A stretch of 64,000 bases of DNA from assembly GCF_900111815.1 (NCBI RefSeq), contig NZ_LT630004.1, forward strand, positions 2,156,293 to 2,220,292, in the 5' to 3' direction. The notes below the pieces were generated by a model. It was given only the letters and a program-made list of their open reading frames with translations, did no database searches and had not been told where the DNA came from. Positions 45,147 to 53,721 of this stretch are shown piece by piece. Position numbers and translations under genes: made by a program. Numbering within the stretch: position 1 is the first letter of the stretch; the number at the start of each line of letters is the position of its first letter. This DNA comes from Bacillus massilinigeriensis. Lineage in GTDB: Bacteria > Bacillota > Bacilli > Bacillales > Cytobacillaceae.

Positions 45147-46464
45147 AATGCCTGTCGATCAGCTGACACATCATCATCGTCTTTCCGACAAGCGTTCCGT
45201 CATGATATACCTCGACATCCACTTTTCCGAACTTTCTCCCCACTTCTAATATCTTCGGAATAATTTCAATCGTACTGTCGATTTGGACAGGCTTGATAAA
45301 GTAGATTGTCATATTCTCAACGACTAGGTCTCCCTTTTTATAACCTCTCAAAACTCGGTTGGCTGCCTCAGAGACAATGGTTGTGAACACACCGTATGAT
45401 ATCGTTCCTAAGTGGTTCGTCATCTGCGGTGTGACAGTGCATCGAAAAATATCTTCTTCTTTCGTTTTCCCTTTTGATAACACTAATTGGCTTGTCACCG
45501 TATCATCAATAGTTTCTCCGACCTGAGGCTGACGTTGTGTCATCTGCAAAGCTTTTAACACATCCTGCCTGCTGATCATTCCTTGAAGTTTATTAGATTC
45601 GTCTACGACTGGAAGTACCTCTATGCCCTCCCATACCATCATATGTGCAGAGGAGGCAACACTTGTCTTTTCGCTCACTGTCATCGGATTCTTAGTCATG
45701 ATTTTTTCAATAGTAATCCCTGGATCGTCTCCCATGATGTCTTTCGACGTTACTATTCCCTGTACCTTCATATTCCGATCCACAACAGGGAAACGGCTAT
45801 GCAGCGTTTCTTCCTTATATCGAAACCAATCGCCAACTGTATCATCCGTCCTGAGGTAGACAGTATCCTGGAGAGGGGTTAGAATATCTTCCACGAGCAC
45901 GATTTCCTTTTTGATTAACTGATCGTAAATGGCCCTATTTATCATAGTTGCAACAGTAAAGGTATCATAGCTTGTAGAGATGACAGGAAGCTGCAGCTCG
46001 TCTGCAAGCTTTTTCACATGGTCCTCAGCGTCGAATCCACCTGTCACCAAAACAGCTGCTCCGGCCCTCAGCGCCTGTTCATGGGCGCGGTCACGATTCC
46101 CGACGATAAGCAAGTTTCCGGCCCCTGTATACCTCATCATTGCCTCGAGCTTCATCGCCCCGATTACAAATTTATTCAAAGTCTTATGAAGGCCGGCTCT
46201 TCCGCCAAGCACCTGCCCATCAACAATGTTCACCACTTCTGCATACGTAAGTTTTTCAATATTCTCTTTCTTTTTTCTTTCAATCCTTATTGTTCCTACG
46301 CGTTCAATTGTACTGACATATCCCTTGACCTCAGCATCCTTGATAGCCCGGTAGGCAGTCCCTTCGCTCACATGCATCGCCTTGGCGATTTGGCGAACTG
46401 ATATCTTTTCTCCGATTGGGAGTTCATCTATGTACTGTAAGATTTGTTCGTGCTTAGTTGCCAA
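45145..46464 (-). CDS. ytoI: Four-domain regulator-like protein YtoI (HTH, DRTGG, CBS pair, hot-dog)
   Basis: The 439-residue protein joins an N-terminal winged HTH (ISVRQIAKAMHVSEGTAYRAIKDAE, about 18-42) and a DRTGG domain (VVNIVDGQVLGGRAGLHKTLNKFVIGAM in parts, about 75-180). Two CBS repeats (about 190-310; PLQDTVYLRTDDTV, IEKIMTKNPMTVSEKTSVAS) and a hot-dog thioesterase-like end (LGTISYGVFTTIVSEAANRVL) follow. The layout suggests a DNA-binding sensor of a nucleotide and possibly an acyl-CoA; the true function is unknown. I chose the TTG at 46462-46464 (AAAGGG 8 bases upstream; length equals the B. subtilis protein) over the GTG three codons upstream. Confidence 0.9.
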   Translation of the reverse strand: MATKHEQILQYIDELPIGEKISVRQIAKAMHVSEGTAYRAIKDAEVKGYVSTIERVGTIRIERKKKENIEKLTYAEVVNIVDGQVLGGRAGLHKTLNKFVIGAMKLEAMMRYTGAGNLLIVGNRDRAHEQALRAGAAVLVTGGFDAEDHVKKLADELQLPVISTSYDTFTVATMINRAIYDQLIKKEIVLVEDILTPLQDTVYLRTDDTVGDWFRYKEETLHSRFPVVDRNMKVQGIVTSKDIMGDDPGITIEKIMTKNPMTVSEKTSVASSAHMMVWEGIEVLPVVDESNKLQGMISRQDVLKALQMTQRQPQVGETIDDTVTSQLVLSKGKTKEEDIFRCTVTPQMTNHLGTISYGVFTTIVSEAANRVLRGYKKGDLVVENMTIYFIKPVQIDSTIEIIPKILEVGRKFGKVDVEVYHDGTLVGKTMMMCQLIDRH

Positions 46465-46590
46465 GACTTTCACCCTTTATAGTAGAATTCCGACACATAA
46501 TATATTCCTACTCTTTATTATAAGGTGAATAAAGCATGTATTCAATTCATCACAGTCATATTTCTCCCTCTCAAGTGCTTTCTAATCCGT

Positions 46591-46830
46591 TTATCCTCTT
46601 CCTCTTACTTTTTTTTGGAGGTGCACACCATCTTTCAGCAATCGTTTTTGCTTCCTTGGCCCATAGAGGAATGCAGAAAGATTTCCAGCTGCTACAAACG
46701 AGGCAAGCAGCAGCCAAGATAAAGCAAAAGCCCCACCCGCACCTGCAGCATTCAGCGGCAGCAACGGCAATGCGTAGTAGCAGAGAAGACCGCAAAGGAG
46801 AAAGCACAGCAAGTACCTATTTTTACTCAA
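46591..46830 (-). CDS. Small two-span membrane protein of unknown function (TTG start)
   Basis: I do not recognise this gene. A TTG at 46828-46830 with GGAGG 8 bases upstream opens a 79-residue frame. There are two hydrophobic spans (YLLCFLLCGLLCYYALPLLP, and a second, FALSWLLLASFVAAGNLSAF) and a strongly basic tail (GPRKQKRLLKDGVHLQKKVRGRG). The positive-inside rule puts both termini in the cytoplasm. It lies between ytoI and ytkL on the same strand. The longer frame reaching 46947 lacks a ribosome site and overlaps the end of ytkL. Confidence 0.6.
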   Translation of the reverse strand: MSKNRYLLCFLLCGLLCYYALPLLPLNAAGAGGAFALSWLLLASFVAAGNLSAFLYGPRKQKRLLKDGVHLQKKVRGRG

Positions 46831-46936
46831 ATATATCGCCTCCGGCAAAAAGATATTTCTATACTCTATGATATATCTTTTGTAAAAAACACCTTCATAG
46901 GAAAATAAAAAACTGCGGAATATCCGCAGCCGATGA

Positions 46937-47617
46937 TTATAACTCAAAATGATCTCCTGGATTCATTAGGCGCCCATTTTTCCCTTTTAGCATGCTAAGG
47001 AATGTTTCAGGGTTCTGTTTAATAGGAGGGAATGTATTGTAATGAATCGGTACAACTGTCTTTGCTTCTAAAAACTCTGCCGCAAGGGCCGCATCCTCCG
47101 GTCCCATGGTGAAATTATCGCCAATCGGCAAGAATGCTAAATCAATCGGATGCCTTTGAGCGATGAGCTTCATGTCAGAGAAAAGGCCGGTATCGCCCGC
47201 ATGGTAAACTGTTTTCCCTTCCGCAAAGATAAGAACACCTGCCGGCATCCCACCATAGATGATTTTGTTATCATCTGTCACGTATCCTGAGCCGTGAAAA
47301 GCTTGGGTAAACTTCACTTTCCCGAAATCAAATTGGAAGGCCCCGCCAATGTTCATTCCATGTGTGCGCACACCTTGCATACTTAAATAGGTAGCAAGAT
47401 CCGCATTTGCAATAACAAGCGCATCACTTTCCCGGGCAATCTTCACAGTATCTCCAACATGGTCGTTATGCGCATGCGTCAGGATAATGTAATTCGGCCT
47501 TTCACTGGAAGCATCAAGGTCTGTAAGATTATTTCCAGTAATAAACGGATCGATTAAGAGTGTTTTCCCTCCCGTAATAATTTTTACTACTGAGTGACCG
47601 TGAAAAGATATTTTCAC
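46937..47617 (-). CDS. ytkL: Metallo-beta-lactamase-fold hydrolase, UPF0173 (YtkL-like)
   Basis: This is a cytosolic metal-dependent hydrolase of unknown substrate. The 226-residue protein has the HxHxDH motif His48-His50-Asp52-His53 ([12 protein letters not shown]), a later His in the AFHGSGY region, [12 protein letters not shown] with the bridging Asp, and a final His ([10 protein letters not shown]). The start is the GTG at 47615-47617 after AAAGGAGAG. Divergent from the peptidase gene. Confidence 0.92.
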   Translation of the reverse strand: MKISFHGHSVVKIITGGKTLLIDPFITGNNLTDLDASSERPNYIILTHAHNDHVGDTVKIARESDALVIANADLATYLSMQGVRTHGMNIGGAFQFDFGKVKFTQAFHGSGYVTDDNKIIYGGMPAGVLIFAEGKTVYHAGDTGLFSDMKLIAQRHPIDLAFLPIGDNFTMGPEDAALAAEFLEAKTVVPIHYNTFPPIKQNPETFLSMLKGKNGRLMNPGDHFEL

Positions 47618-47771
47618 ACTTCTCTCTCCTTTTTTCTAAATTTAATGTAGTCTTCGATAAAACCTCGCGCTTTCCTTCCTTTATACCCGGAAAGGAGGGG
47701 AATAAAAGTTTACATTTTCCTTGATTGTTGCTACGCTCATTCTAGCAAGAAAATGTTTGGAGGTTTTCAAT

Positions 47772-48869
47772 TTGAACGATCGGCTGAATAAACTGTCGCT
47801 TTGGATGCGGGAAAATAACGTGGACATATGCTTTGTGACAAATCCAGATAATGTTTTTTATCTGAGCGGTTTTCTTAGTGATCCACATGAAAGGCTTCTT
47901 GGCATCGCCGTTTTTAAAGAAAACGACGCTTTCCTCGTTTGTCCTGCAATGGAAAAGGATGAAGCAAAAAAAGCTGGGTGGAATGGAGATATCATCGGTC
48001 ATACTGACACAGACCGTCCATGGGATTTAATTAAGGATGCAATTACTGCCAGGATATCTTCCGTACATACGATAGCCATCGAAAAAGAACATATGAGTGT
48101 AGAGCGGTTTGAAAGGATGAGAAATCTCTTTCCTGAAGCAAGCTTTATCCCTGCAGAGGAAAAATTAAGGATACTAAGGCTGAAAAAAGACAGGAACGAG
48201 CTTGCAACAATCAGGAAAGCATGCGAGCTTGCTGATTTCGCAGTACAGACTGGAATGGCAGAGATCAAGGAAGGCAAAACAGAACTTGATATCATTGCTG
48301 CGATCGAGTATGAGTTAAAAAAGAAAGGCGTTACAGCGATGAGTTTCTCTACCATGGTGCTTACAGGAAAAAACGCTGCTTCTCCGCACGGAAATCCAGG
48401 ACTGACAAAAATTAAGAAAGGGGATTTAGTGCTGTTTGACTTGGGAGTCGTGGTAGATGGGTATTGCTCCGATATCACAAGGACGGTCGCTTACGGAGAA
48501 GTTTCCTCCAAACAGAAGGAGATTTATGATACAGTCCTTAAAGGCCAGTTGAAAGCACTGGAAGCGATCAAGCCGGGAACAGCAGCATCTGTTGTCGACC
48601 TTGCTGCACGAAACGTCATTTCTGAAGCCGGATATGGCGATTACTTCCCTCATCGCCTCGGACACGGACTCGGGATCAGCGTACATGAATACCCATCGAT
48701 AACAGAATCCAACCCGCTTGTTCTTGAGGAAGGCATGGTATTTACTGTCGAGCCCGGAATTTACGTTCCAGAAGTTGCAGGTGTCCGAATTGAAGATGAT
48801 ATCGTTGTAACTGCAAACGGACTGGAAGTTTTAACAAAGCAGCCGAAAGAACTGTTGACAATAGAATAG
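47772..48869 (+). CDS. M24-family Xaa-Pro dipeptidase (TTG start)
   Basis: It cleaves dipeptides or peptides ending in proline after Xaa. The 365-residue protein has a creatinase-like N-domain (about 1-120) and a pita-bread catalytic domain. The metal ligands are visible in LVLFDLGVVVDGYCSDITRT, HRLGHGLGISVHEYPS, FTVEPGIYVPEV and VRIEDDIVVT. I chose the TTG at 47772 because GGAGG lies 8 bases upstream and the length then equals B. subtilis YkvY/PapB-type enzymes. The frame extends 17 codons further without a site. Monocistronic. Confidence 0.92.
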   Translation: MNDRLNKLSLWMRENNVDICFVTNPDNVFYLSGFLSDPHERLLGIAVFKENDAFLVCPAMEKDEAKKAGWNGDIIGHTDTDRPWDLIKDAITARISSVHTIAIEKEHMSVERFERMRNLFPEASFIPAEEKLRILRLKKDRNELATIRKACELADFAVQTGMAEIKEGKTELDIIAAIEYELKKKGVTAMSFSTMVLTGKNAASPHGNPGLTKIKKGDLVLFDLGVVVDGYCSDITRTVAYGEVSSKQKEIYDTVLKGQLKALEAIKPGTAASVVDLAARNVISEAGYGDYFPHRLGHGLGISVHEYPSITESNPLVLEEGMVFTVEPGIYVPEVAGVRIEDDIVVTANGLEVLTKQPKELLTIE

Positions 48870-48875
48870 ATGACA

Positions 48876-48917
48876 AAAAGCCTCCTATTCAAACATCTGA
48901 TAGGAGGCTTTTTTTAT
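48876..48917 (+). terminator. Shared terminator of the dipeptidase gene and queF
   Basis: AAAAAGCCTCCTAT-loop-ATAGGAGGCTTTTT, 14-bp perfect stem with T and A tracts on both sides, between convergent genes. Confidence 0.92.
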
Positions 48918-48920
48918 TGA

Positions 48921-49418
48921 TCAGCGATTATCCACTGTTTCCGGATATAAATCATGGTTCATCATCCGATATTCCGCCATTTTCTCATACTTCGTCCCTG
49001 GTTTACCATAGTTTGTATAAGGGTCTATCGAGATACCGCCCCGCGGAGTAAATTTCCCCCATACTTCAATATATCTTGGATCCATTAGCTTAATAAGATC
49101 ATTCATAATGATATTCATGCAATCTTCATGAAAGTCACCATGATTGCGGAAGCTAAACAGATACAGCTTTAAACTCTTACTTTCCACCATCTTCACATCA
49201 GGGATATAGCTAATATAAACTGTCGCAAAATCTGGCTGCCCTGTCTGCGGACAAAGACTTGTAAATTCAGGACAATTAAATTTTACAAAGTAATCCCTGT
49301 CTTTATGCTTGTTCTCAAAGGTTTCTAATACTTGTGGCGAATACGCAAAACTATAATCTGTCCCCTGATTCCCCAGCAATGTGATGTTCTCTAATTCTTT
49401 TTCCGTTCTTCCGGCCAT
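48921..49418 (-). CDS. queF: NADPH-dependent 7-cyano-7-deazaguanine reductase QueF
   Basis: QueF reduces preQ0 to preQ1 in queuosine synthesis. The 165-residue unimodular form has the thioimide-forming Cys56 and Asp63 (ELTSLCPxTxQPDFA-type, here [19 protein letters not shown]) and the substrate-binding Glu/His part ([13 protein letters not shown]). The NADPH-side signature [15 protein letters not shown] is intact. AGGGGGAGG precedes the ATG. It is controlled by a preQ1 riboswitch; queCDE are not in the window. Confidence 0.97.
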   Translation of the reverse strand: MAGRTEKELENITLLGNQGTDYSFAYSPQVLETFENKHKDRDYFVKFNCPEFTSLCPQTGQPDFATVYISYIPDVKMVESKSLKLYLFSFRNHGDFHEDCMNIIMNDLIKLMDPRYIEVWGKFTPRGGISIDPYTNYGKPGTKYEKMAEYRMMNHDLYPETVDNR

Positions 49419-49462
49419 ATCGGCTTCCTCCCCCTAACGTATTTACGGGACAGCCAGCCTCT

Positions 49463-49552
49463 AAAAAAAACAAAAACCACATCCTCTGGACATGGTATGA
49501 ACCTTCATATCCATAGTTTTTTATAGAGGGTGGTGCTATGAACCTCTCCCGC
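49463..49552 (-). promoter_or_regulatory. preQ1-I riboswitch with terminator, upstream of queF
   Basis: Minus strand shows the class I aptamer: AGAGGTTC (stem 1), CACCACCCTCT pairing back, then the A-rich tail ATAAAAAACTA. A terminator follows: ACCATGTCC-AGA-GGATGTGGT and TTTTGTTTTTTTT (49495-49463). PreQ1 binding should stop transcription before queF. Confidence 0.93.
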
Positions 49553-49585
49553 AAAACACGGTATTAAAATGCAAACACATATGAA

Positions 49586-49614
49586 ACTATAATAAAAAAA
49601 ACGCTTTCCGTCAA
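49586..49614 (-). promoter_or_regulatory. Sigma-A promoter of queF
   Basis: Minus strand: TTGACG (49614-49609), 17-base spacer, TATAGT (49591-49586), just upstream of the preQ1 aptamer. Confidence 0.82.
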
Positions 49615-49745
49615 AAGGTTTTCCAACTAAAAAATCTTGATGTAAAACAACTTCCACGTTACAATCAACTTTGCAAGCGTTTTTACATTCGTTCATACAG
49701 AATTGAAATTATGTAAAAATCACTTAAAGAGAAGAGATGGTGAAC

Positions 49746-50681
49746 ATGGACGAGAAATTAAAAAAGGTCATAGAAGCCGCAAAATTGTATTATCTCCTAG
49801 ATAAAAATCAGAATGAAATTGCCTCAATTCTCGGGGTTTCCAGGCCCACTGTCTCCAGACTTTTGCAAACAGCAAAAGCGGAAGGCATTGTGGAAATCAG
49901 GATTAACAATCCGGCTGAACACAGCAGCAACCTAACGAACGAATTGGAACAAAAATTCAAAATAAAAAAAGCAATCGTAACCGCTATTCCCCAATATGAA
50001 GACAAAATCATCAAGAATCACCTCGGAAAGCGGGCTGCTGACTTCCTTCATGAAATGGTGAAGGATGGGGATACAATTGGCGTAACATGGGGAACAACCC
50101 TTTACCATATCGCGAGAGAACTTCAGCAAAAGCCCGTTAATAATGTAAAGGTCGTTCAGCTAAAAGGCGGCATTAGTCATTCGGAAACAAATACCTATGT
50201 TTCGGAAATTCTTTATCTTTTTGGAAAAGCGTTCAATACTTCTCCTATCCACTTGCCCCTTCCAGCAATTGTCGACCACTTTGTTGTCAAACAGGCAATG
50301 GAAGCAGATCGACACATTAAAAGAGTATTAGACCTTGGAAAACAAGCAAACATAGCGTTATTCACGGTAGGAACTATCCGTTCAGAATCACTGCTATTCC
50401 GGCTGGGTTACTTTACGGATGCAGACCTGAAGGAAATATATTCTCATGCTGCCGGGGACATTTGTTCGAGGTTCTTTGATAAACAGGGAAATCTTTTGAA
50501 TGAAACCTTGAACGATAGGACGCTTGGAATTGACCTTGAAGCATTGAAGAAGAAAGAGTACAGCATCCTTGTTGGCGGAGGACCTCAAAAAATAGAAGGA
50601 ATTTATGGTGCATTAAAGGGTGGATACGCAAATGTACTCATTACTGATCAATTTACAGCTCGTTTCCTTCTTGATAAATAG
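49746..50681 (+). CDS. deoR: Deoxyribonucleoside regulator DeoR (SorC family)
   Basis: It represses deoxyribonucleoside catabolism and is released by deoxyribose 5-phosphate, by analogy with B. subtilis DeoR. The protein has an N-terminal HTH (YYLLDKNQNEIASILGVSRPTVSRLLQTAK, about 13-42) and a SorC-type sugar-phosphate-binding domain (GVTWGTTLYHIA; VVQLKGGISHSETNTY; ANIALFTVGTI; ILVGGGPQKIEGI). The ATG at 49746 has GGTGAAC directly upstream; the ATG at 49737 (three codons earlier) is an alternative. It is next to deoC, whose upstream region has DeoR-like repeats. Confidence 0.93.
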   Translation: MDEKLKKVIEAAKLYYLLDKNQNEIASILGVSRPTVSRLLQTAKAEGIVEIRINNPAEHSSNLTNELEQKFKIKKAIVTAIPQYEDKIIKNHLGKRAADFLHEMVKDGDTIGVTWGTTLYHIARELQQKPVNNVKVVQLKGGISHSETNTYVSEILYLFGKAFNTSPIHLPLPAIVDHFVVKQAMEADRHIKRVLDLGKQANIALFTVGTIRSESLLFRLGYFTDADLKEIYSHAAGDICSRFFDKQGNLLNETLNDRTLGIDLEALKKKEYSILVGGGPQKIEGIYGALKGGYANVLITDQFTARFLLDK

Positions 50682-50736
50682 GGGTAAACTTATTATGAAC
50701 AAAATGTGAAAAAGAAAATAGTTCCACTTAACATTA

Positions 50737-50785
50737 GTTCAATTTAATATTTACATTTGTTCAACGGGTTGTTATATTGTTCAAT
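50737..50785 (+). promoter_or_regulatory. deoC promoter with three GTTCAA-type repeats
   Basis: TTTACA (50750-50755), 17-base spacer, TATATT (50773-50778). GTTCAAT (50737), GTTCAAC (50759) and GTTCAAT (50779) lie on one face at 22- and 20-base spacing, bracketing the promoter. Likely DeoR half-sites. Confidence 0.65.
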
Positions 50786-50861
50786 GTAGAAATTACAATT
50801 TACGTTTTTGAAATGTAAGCGTTTCAGGATTTTTATCAATTTATAAGGAGCTGCATCAATA

Positions 50862-51536
50862 ATGAGTGAAAAATTTGCACGTATGATTGATCATACACTT
50901 TTGAAAGCGAACGCAACAGAAAGCGACATCATCAAACTTGCCGAAGAGGCAAAGGAATATTCTTTCGCATCCGTTTGCGTGAATCCAGCATGGGTTAAAA
51001 CAGCTGCTAGTATTTTGAAAGATGCGGAAGATGTCAAAGTTTGTACAGTAATCGGCTTCCCTCTTGGTGCTAGTACCCCTGAAGTAAAAGCGTTTGAAAC
51101 AAGTAACGCTATAGAAAATGGCGCTACAGAAATCGATATGGTCATCAATATCGGCGCAATGAAGTCAAAAGATTTTGACCTTGTGGAAAGAGATATCCAC
51201 GCAGTAACAGAAGCTGCGAAAGGGAAAGCTTTAACAAAAGTCATCATTGAAACATGCCTCCTGACAGAGGAGGAAAAAGTGAAAGCTTGCGAGCTTGCTG
51301 TAAAGGCAGGTGCTGATTATGTCAAGACTTCTACAGGCTTCTCCACAGGCGGAGCAACAGTGGAAGATATTAAGCTTATGCGGAATGCTGTTGGACCTGA
51401 AATCGGAGTGAAAGCTTCCGGAGGAGTCAGAAGCCTTGAAGATGCTCAATCAATGGTTGAGGCTGGGGCAACTAGAATCGGTGCAAGCTCAGGTGTTGCA
51501 ATTGTAAACGGTCTAAAATCCAACACTGATTATTAG
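50862..51536 (+). CDS. deoC: Deoxyribose-phosphate aldolase
   Basis: It splits 2-deoxyribose 5-phosphate into acetaldehyde and glyceraldehyde 3-phosphate. The 224-residue class I aldolase keeps Asp92 (EIDMVINIG), the Schiff-base Lys155 ([10 protein letters not shown]) and Lys184 (GVKASGGVR). AAGGAG precedes the ATG. It begins the catabolic cluster; its stop codon is immediately followed by a dispersed repeat that separates it from cdd. Confidence 0.97.
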   Translation: MSEKFARMIDHTLLKANATESDIIKLAEEAKEYSFASVCVNPAWVKTAASILKDAEDVKVCTVIGFPLGASTPEVKAFETSNAIENGATEIDMVINIGAMKSKDFDLVERDIHAVTEAAKGKALTKVIIETCLLTEEEKVKACELAVKAGADYVKTSTGFSTGGATVEDIKLMRNAVGPEIGVKASGGVRSLEDAQSMVEAGATRIGASSGVAIVNGLKSNTDY

Positions 51537-51834
51537 AAAAGCGAAAGCGCCCGGTCAGCGCAATACGGCCTGGAGGTCCTCCGACTGAGATAAGGCGAAT
51601 CTTAACCAGCGTTTTTTGCTGGTTACTAGATGAGCCAATCGGGCTTTTACGGGCAGTTAGAAATTACTGCCCGTTAATGCGCGGCAAAGGAAACACGATG
51701 AGCGGAGCGAATCGATGTTGACTTTCAACGCTAAAAACGCGCACGTCCTGTGCGCATAGCCTTACTCGCACATCCGGTGCTTCGTCGTAGAGAGGAGACC
51801 GAAGGACGTTAGGCGCTGGGCGCTGCAGCTGGAC
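51537..51834 (+). repeat. Dispersed intergenic repeat (type C), full copy
   Basis: The non-coding block between deoC and cdd begins directly after the deoC stop. Its left part contains AAAGCGCCCGGTCAGCGCA and GGCCTGGAGGTCCTCCGAC; its right part has GGAGACCGAAGGACG and GGCGCTGGGCGCTGCAGCTG, which pair with the left. Inside are hairpins AACCAGC-GTTTTT-TGCTGGTT and CGGGCAGT-loop-ACTGCCCG. The family is common in Bacillaceae intergenic DNA. The 80-codon frame inside is spurious. Confidence 0.75.
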
Positions 51835-51837
51835 AAT

Positions 51838-51895
51838 GAAAAGCGAAAGCGCCCGGTCAGCGCAGTACGGCCTGGAGGTCCTCCGACTGAGATAA
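51838..51895 (+). repeat. Truncated second copy of the type C repeat
   Basis: It repeats the first 58 bases of the full copy (51537-51594) with a single A-to-G change in the part I compared, then breaks off. The right half is missing. Confidence 0.8.
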
Positions 51896-51987
51896 AAGAA
51901 ATACAACCATCAGAGCTATATACGCACACGTTCACCCATTAAATGTTAAAGCACCAAAAAATTTAGCTATGAATGGAGAAATGACTT

Positions 51988-52386
51988 ATGGATGCAAAGA
52001 AGCTCGTTGAAAAAGCGGTGGAAGCCCAGTCACAGGCATATGTTCCTTATTCCAACTTCAAAGTTGGGGCGGCCGTGCTCACGGAGAGCGGCGACGTTTT
52101 CTTAGGCTGCAACATAGAGAATGCTTCTTATGGACTGACGAATTGTGCAGAACGCACGGCCATTTTTAAAGCTGTTTCCGAAGGTAAGAAGAGAATTAAA
52201 GCAATTGCAGTAGTCGGTCATACCGAAGGTCCCATTTCTCCATGCGGAGCATGCCGACAAGTTATCTCGGAATTTGCAACAAATGAAACGAAAATTTTTC
52301 TTGCTAATAATAATGGTGATATTAAGGAAACAACTATTGCTGAAATCCTACCTGGCTATTTCTCGTCAGATGACTTAAATAAATAA
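51988..52386 (+). CDS. cdd: Cytidine deaminase
   Basis: It deaminates cytidine and deoxycytidine to (deoxy)uridine. The 132-residue homotetrameric type has zinc Cys53, Cys86, Cys89 and catalytic Glu55 ([23 protein letters not shown]). GGAGAAATG bases lie upstream of the ATG. Placed between deoC and nupC, it joins pyrimidine nucleoside uptake to breakdown; in B. subtilis cdd is elsewhere. Confidence 0.96.
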   Translation: MDAKKLVEKAVEAQSQAYVPYSNFKVGAAVLTESGDVFLGCNIENASYGLTNCAERTAIFKAVSEGKKRIKAIAVVGHTEGPISPCGACRQVISEFATNETKIFLANNNGDIKETTIAEILPGYFSSDDLNK

Positions 52387-52448
52387 TCTTAGCAGCCTGC
52401 TCCTGCGGGCTGCTCCCCGGAAAACTACACCAATGTGGAGGCATATAC

Positions 52449-53630
52449 ATGAAATACATTATCGCAATTCTGGGACTTATAGTTGTAATTGCCCTAGCGC
52501 TCGCAGGAAGCAACGATCGCAAAAACATAAAGTTTAAGCATGTTATCATCATGATTGTATTGCAGCTTATCCTGGCATATATCCTGTTAAACACAAAATT
52601 CGGATTGATTTTAATCAAAGGGATTGCCGGTGTGTTCACCAAATTGCTTGAATATGCTGCTGAAGGAGTTAACTTTGTTTTCGGAGGCATCGCTAATGAC
52701 GGCTCAATGCCTTTCTTCCTGAATGTTCTCTTGCCAATCGTCTTCATTTCTGTTTTGATTGGAATTTTCCAGTATTTAAAAATACTCCCTCTCATTATGA
52801 AAGGGATTGGAATATTGCTCAGCAAAATAAACGGAATGGGAAAACTCGAGTCGTATAACGCTGTTGCTTCTGCAATGGTTGGCCAGTCCGAAGTTTTCAT
52901 TACTGTGAAAAAGCAGCTTGGAAAACTCCCTGAACACCGACTTTATACACTATGCGCATCTGCAATGTCCACTGTTTCCATGTCCATCGTTGGTGCTTAT
53001 ATGACGATGCTGGAACCAAAGTATGTCGTTACTGCTCTTGTACTAAATTTATTTGGAGGATTCATCATCGCTTCAGTCATCAATCCATATACTGTTGACG
53101 ACAACGAAGATATTCTTGACATACAAGAGGAAGAAAAACAATCTTTTTTTGAAATGCTTGGTGAATATATTCTTGATGGTTTTAAAGTAGCGATTATCGT
53201 TGGAGCAATGCTTATCGGTTTCGTTGCATTGATTGCCGCGATTAACAGTGTTTTTGACATGATTTTCGGAATTTCATTCCAAGAAATTCTTGGCTATATT
53301 TTTGCACCTATCGCCTTTATCATGGGTGTGCCAATGGCAGAGACAGTAAAAGCCGGCGGAATTATGGCTACAAAACTTGTAACAAACGAATTTGTTGCAA
53401 TGATGCAGCTTGCTGATGCTGCAAAAACCTTTAGCCCTAGAACCCTTGGAATCATCTCCGTATTCCTTGTATCATTCGCTAACTTCTCCTCTATCGGCAT
53501 CATTTCCGGCGCCGTGAAAGGATTGAATGAAAAACAAGGTAACGTGGTTGCCCGATTTGGTCTAAAGCTACTTTACGGGGCTACTCTTGTAAGTGTATTG
53601 TCCGCGATTATCGTAAGCATAGTGCTTTAA
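52449..53630 (+). CDS. nupC: Concentrative nucleoside transporter NupC
   Basis: This is a CNT-family proton/sodium-coupled nucleoside importer. The 393-residue protein has about eight to ten hydrophobic helices. It carries the substrate motif [23 protein letters not shown] and the CNT signatures [14 protein letters not shown] and [46 protein letters not shown] follows later. GTGGAGG precedes the ATG. It is last in deoC-cdd-nupC; no pyrimidine-nucleoside phosphorylase gene follows. Confidence 0.95.
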   Translation: MKYIIAILGLIVVIALALAGSNDRKNIKFKHVIIMIVLQLILAYILLNTKFGLILIKGIAGVFTKLLEYAAEGVNFVFGGIANDGSMPFFLNVLLPIVFISVLIGIFQYLKILPLIMKGIGILLSKINGMGKLESYNAVASAMVGQSEVFITVKKQLGKLPEHRLYTLCASAMSTVSMSIVGAYMTMLEPKYVVTALVLNLFGGFIIASVINPYTVDDNEDILDIQEEEKQSFFEMLGEYILDGFKVAIIVGAMLIGFVALIAAINSVFDMIFGISFQEILGYIFAPIAFIMGVPMAETVKAGGIMATKLVTNEFVAMMQLADAAKTFSPRTLGIISVFLVSFANFSSIGIISGAVKGLNEKQGNVVARFGLKLLYGATLVSVLSAIIVSIVL

Positions 53631-53650
53631 TATTCAACAAACATATTTGG

Positions 53651-53703
53651 AAAAAGCATTTCCCAATTCCTTAAAAAGTGCCGGGAATTGCTTTTTCTTT
53701 TTT
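53651..53703 (+). terminator. Terminator of deoC-cdd-nupC
   Basis: AAAAAGCATTTCCC-loop-GGGAATTGCTTTTT with one mismatch, followed by CTTTTTT. Confidence 0.85.
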
Positions 53704-53721
53704 AAAGGAAGGTCGTTCATC

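Noticed and set aside
51664-51906. 80-codon minus-strand open frame between deoC and cdd
   Set aside because: It is a translation of the type C repeat; no ribosome site and no protein-like pattern.
52334-52900. 188-codon minus-strand open frame opposite nupC
   Set aside because: Overlaps a well-supported transporter gene and lacks a ribosome site.
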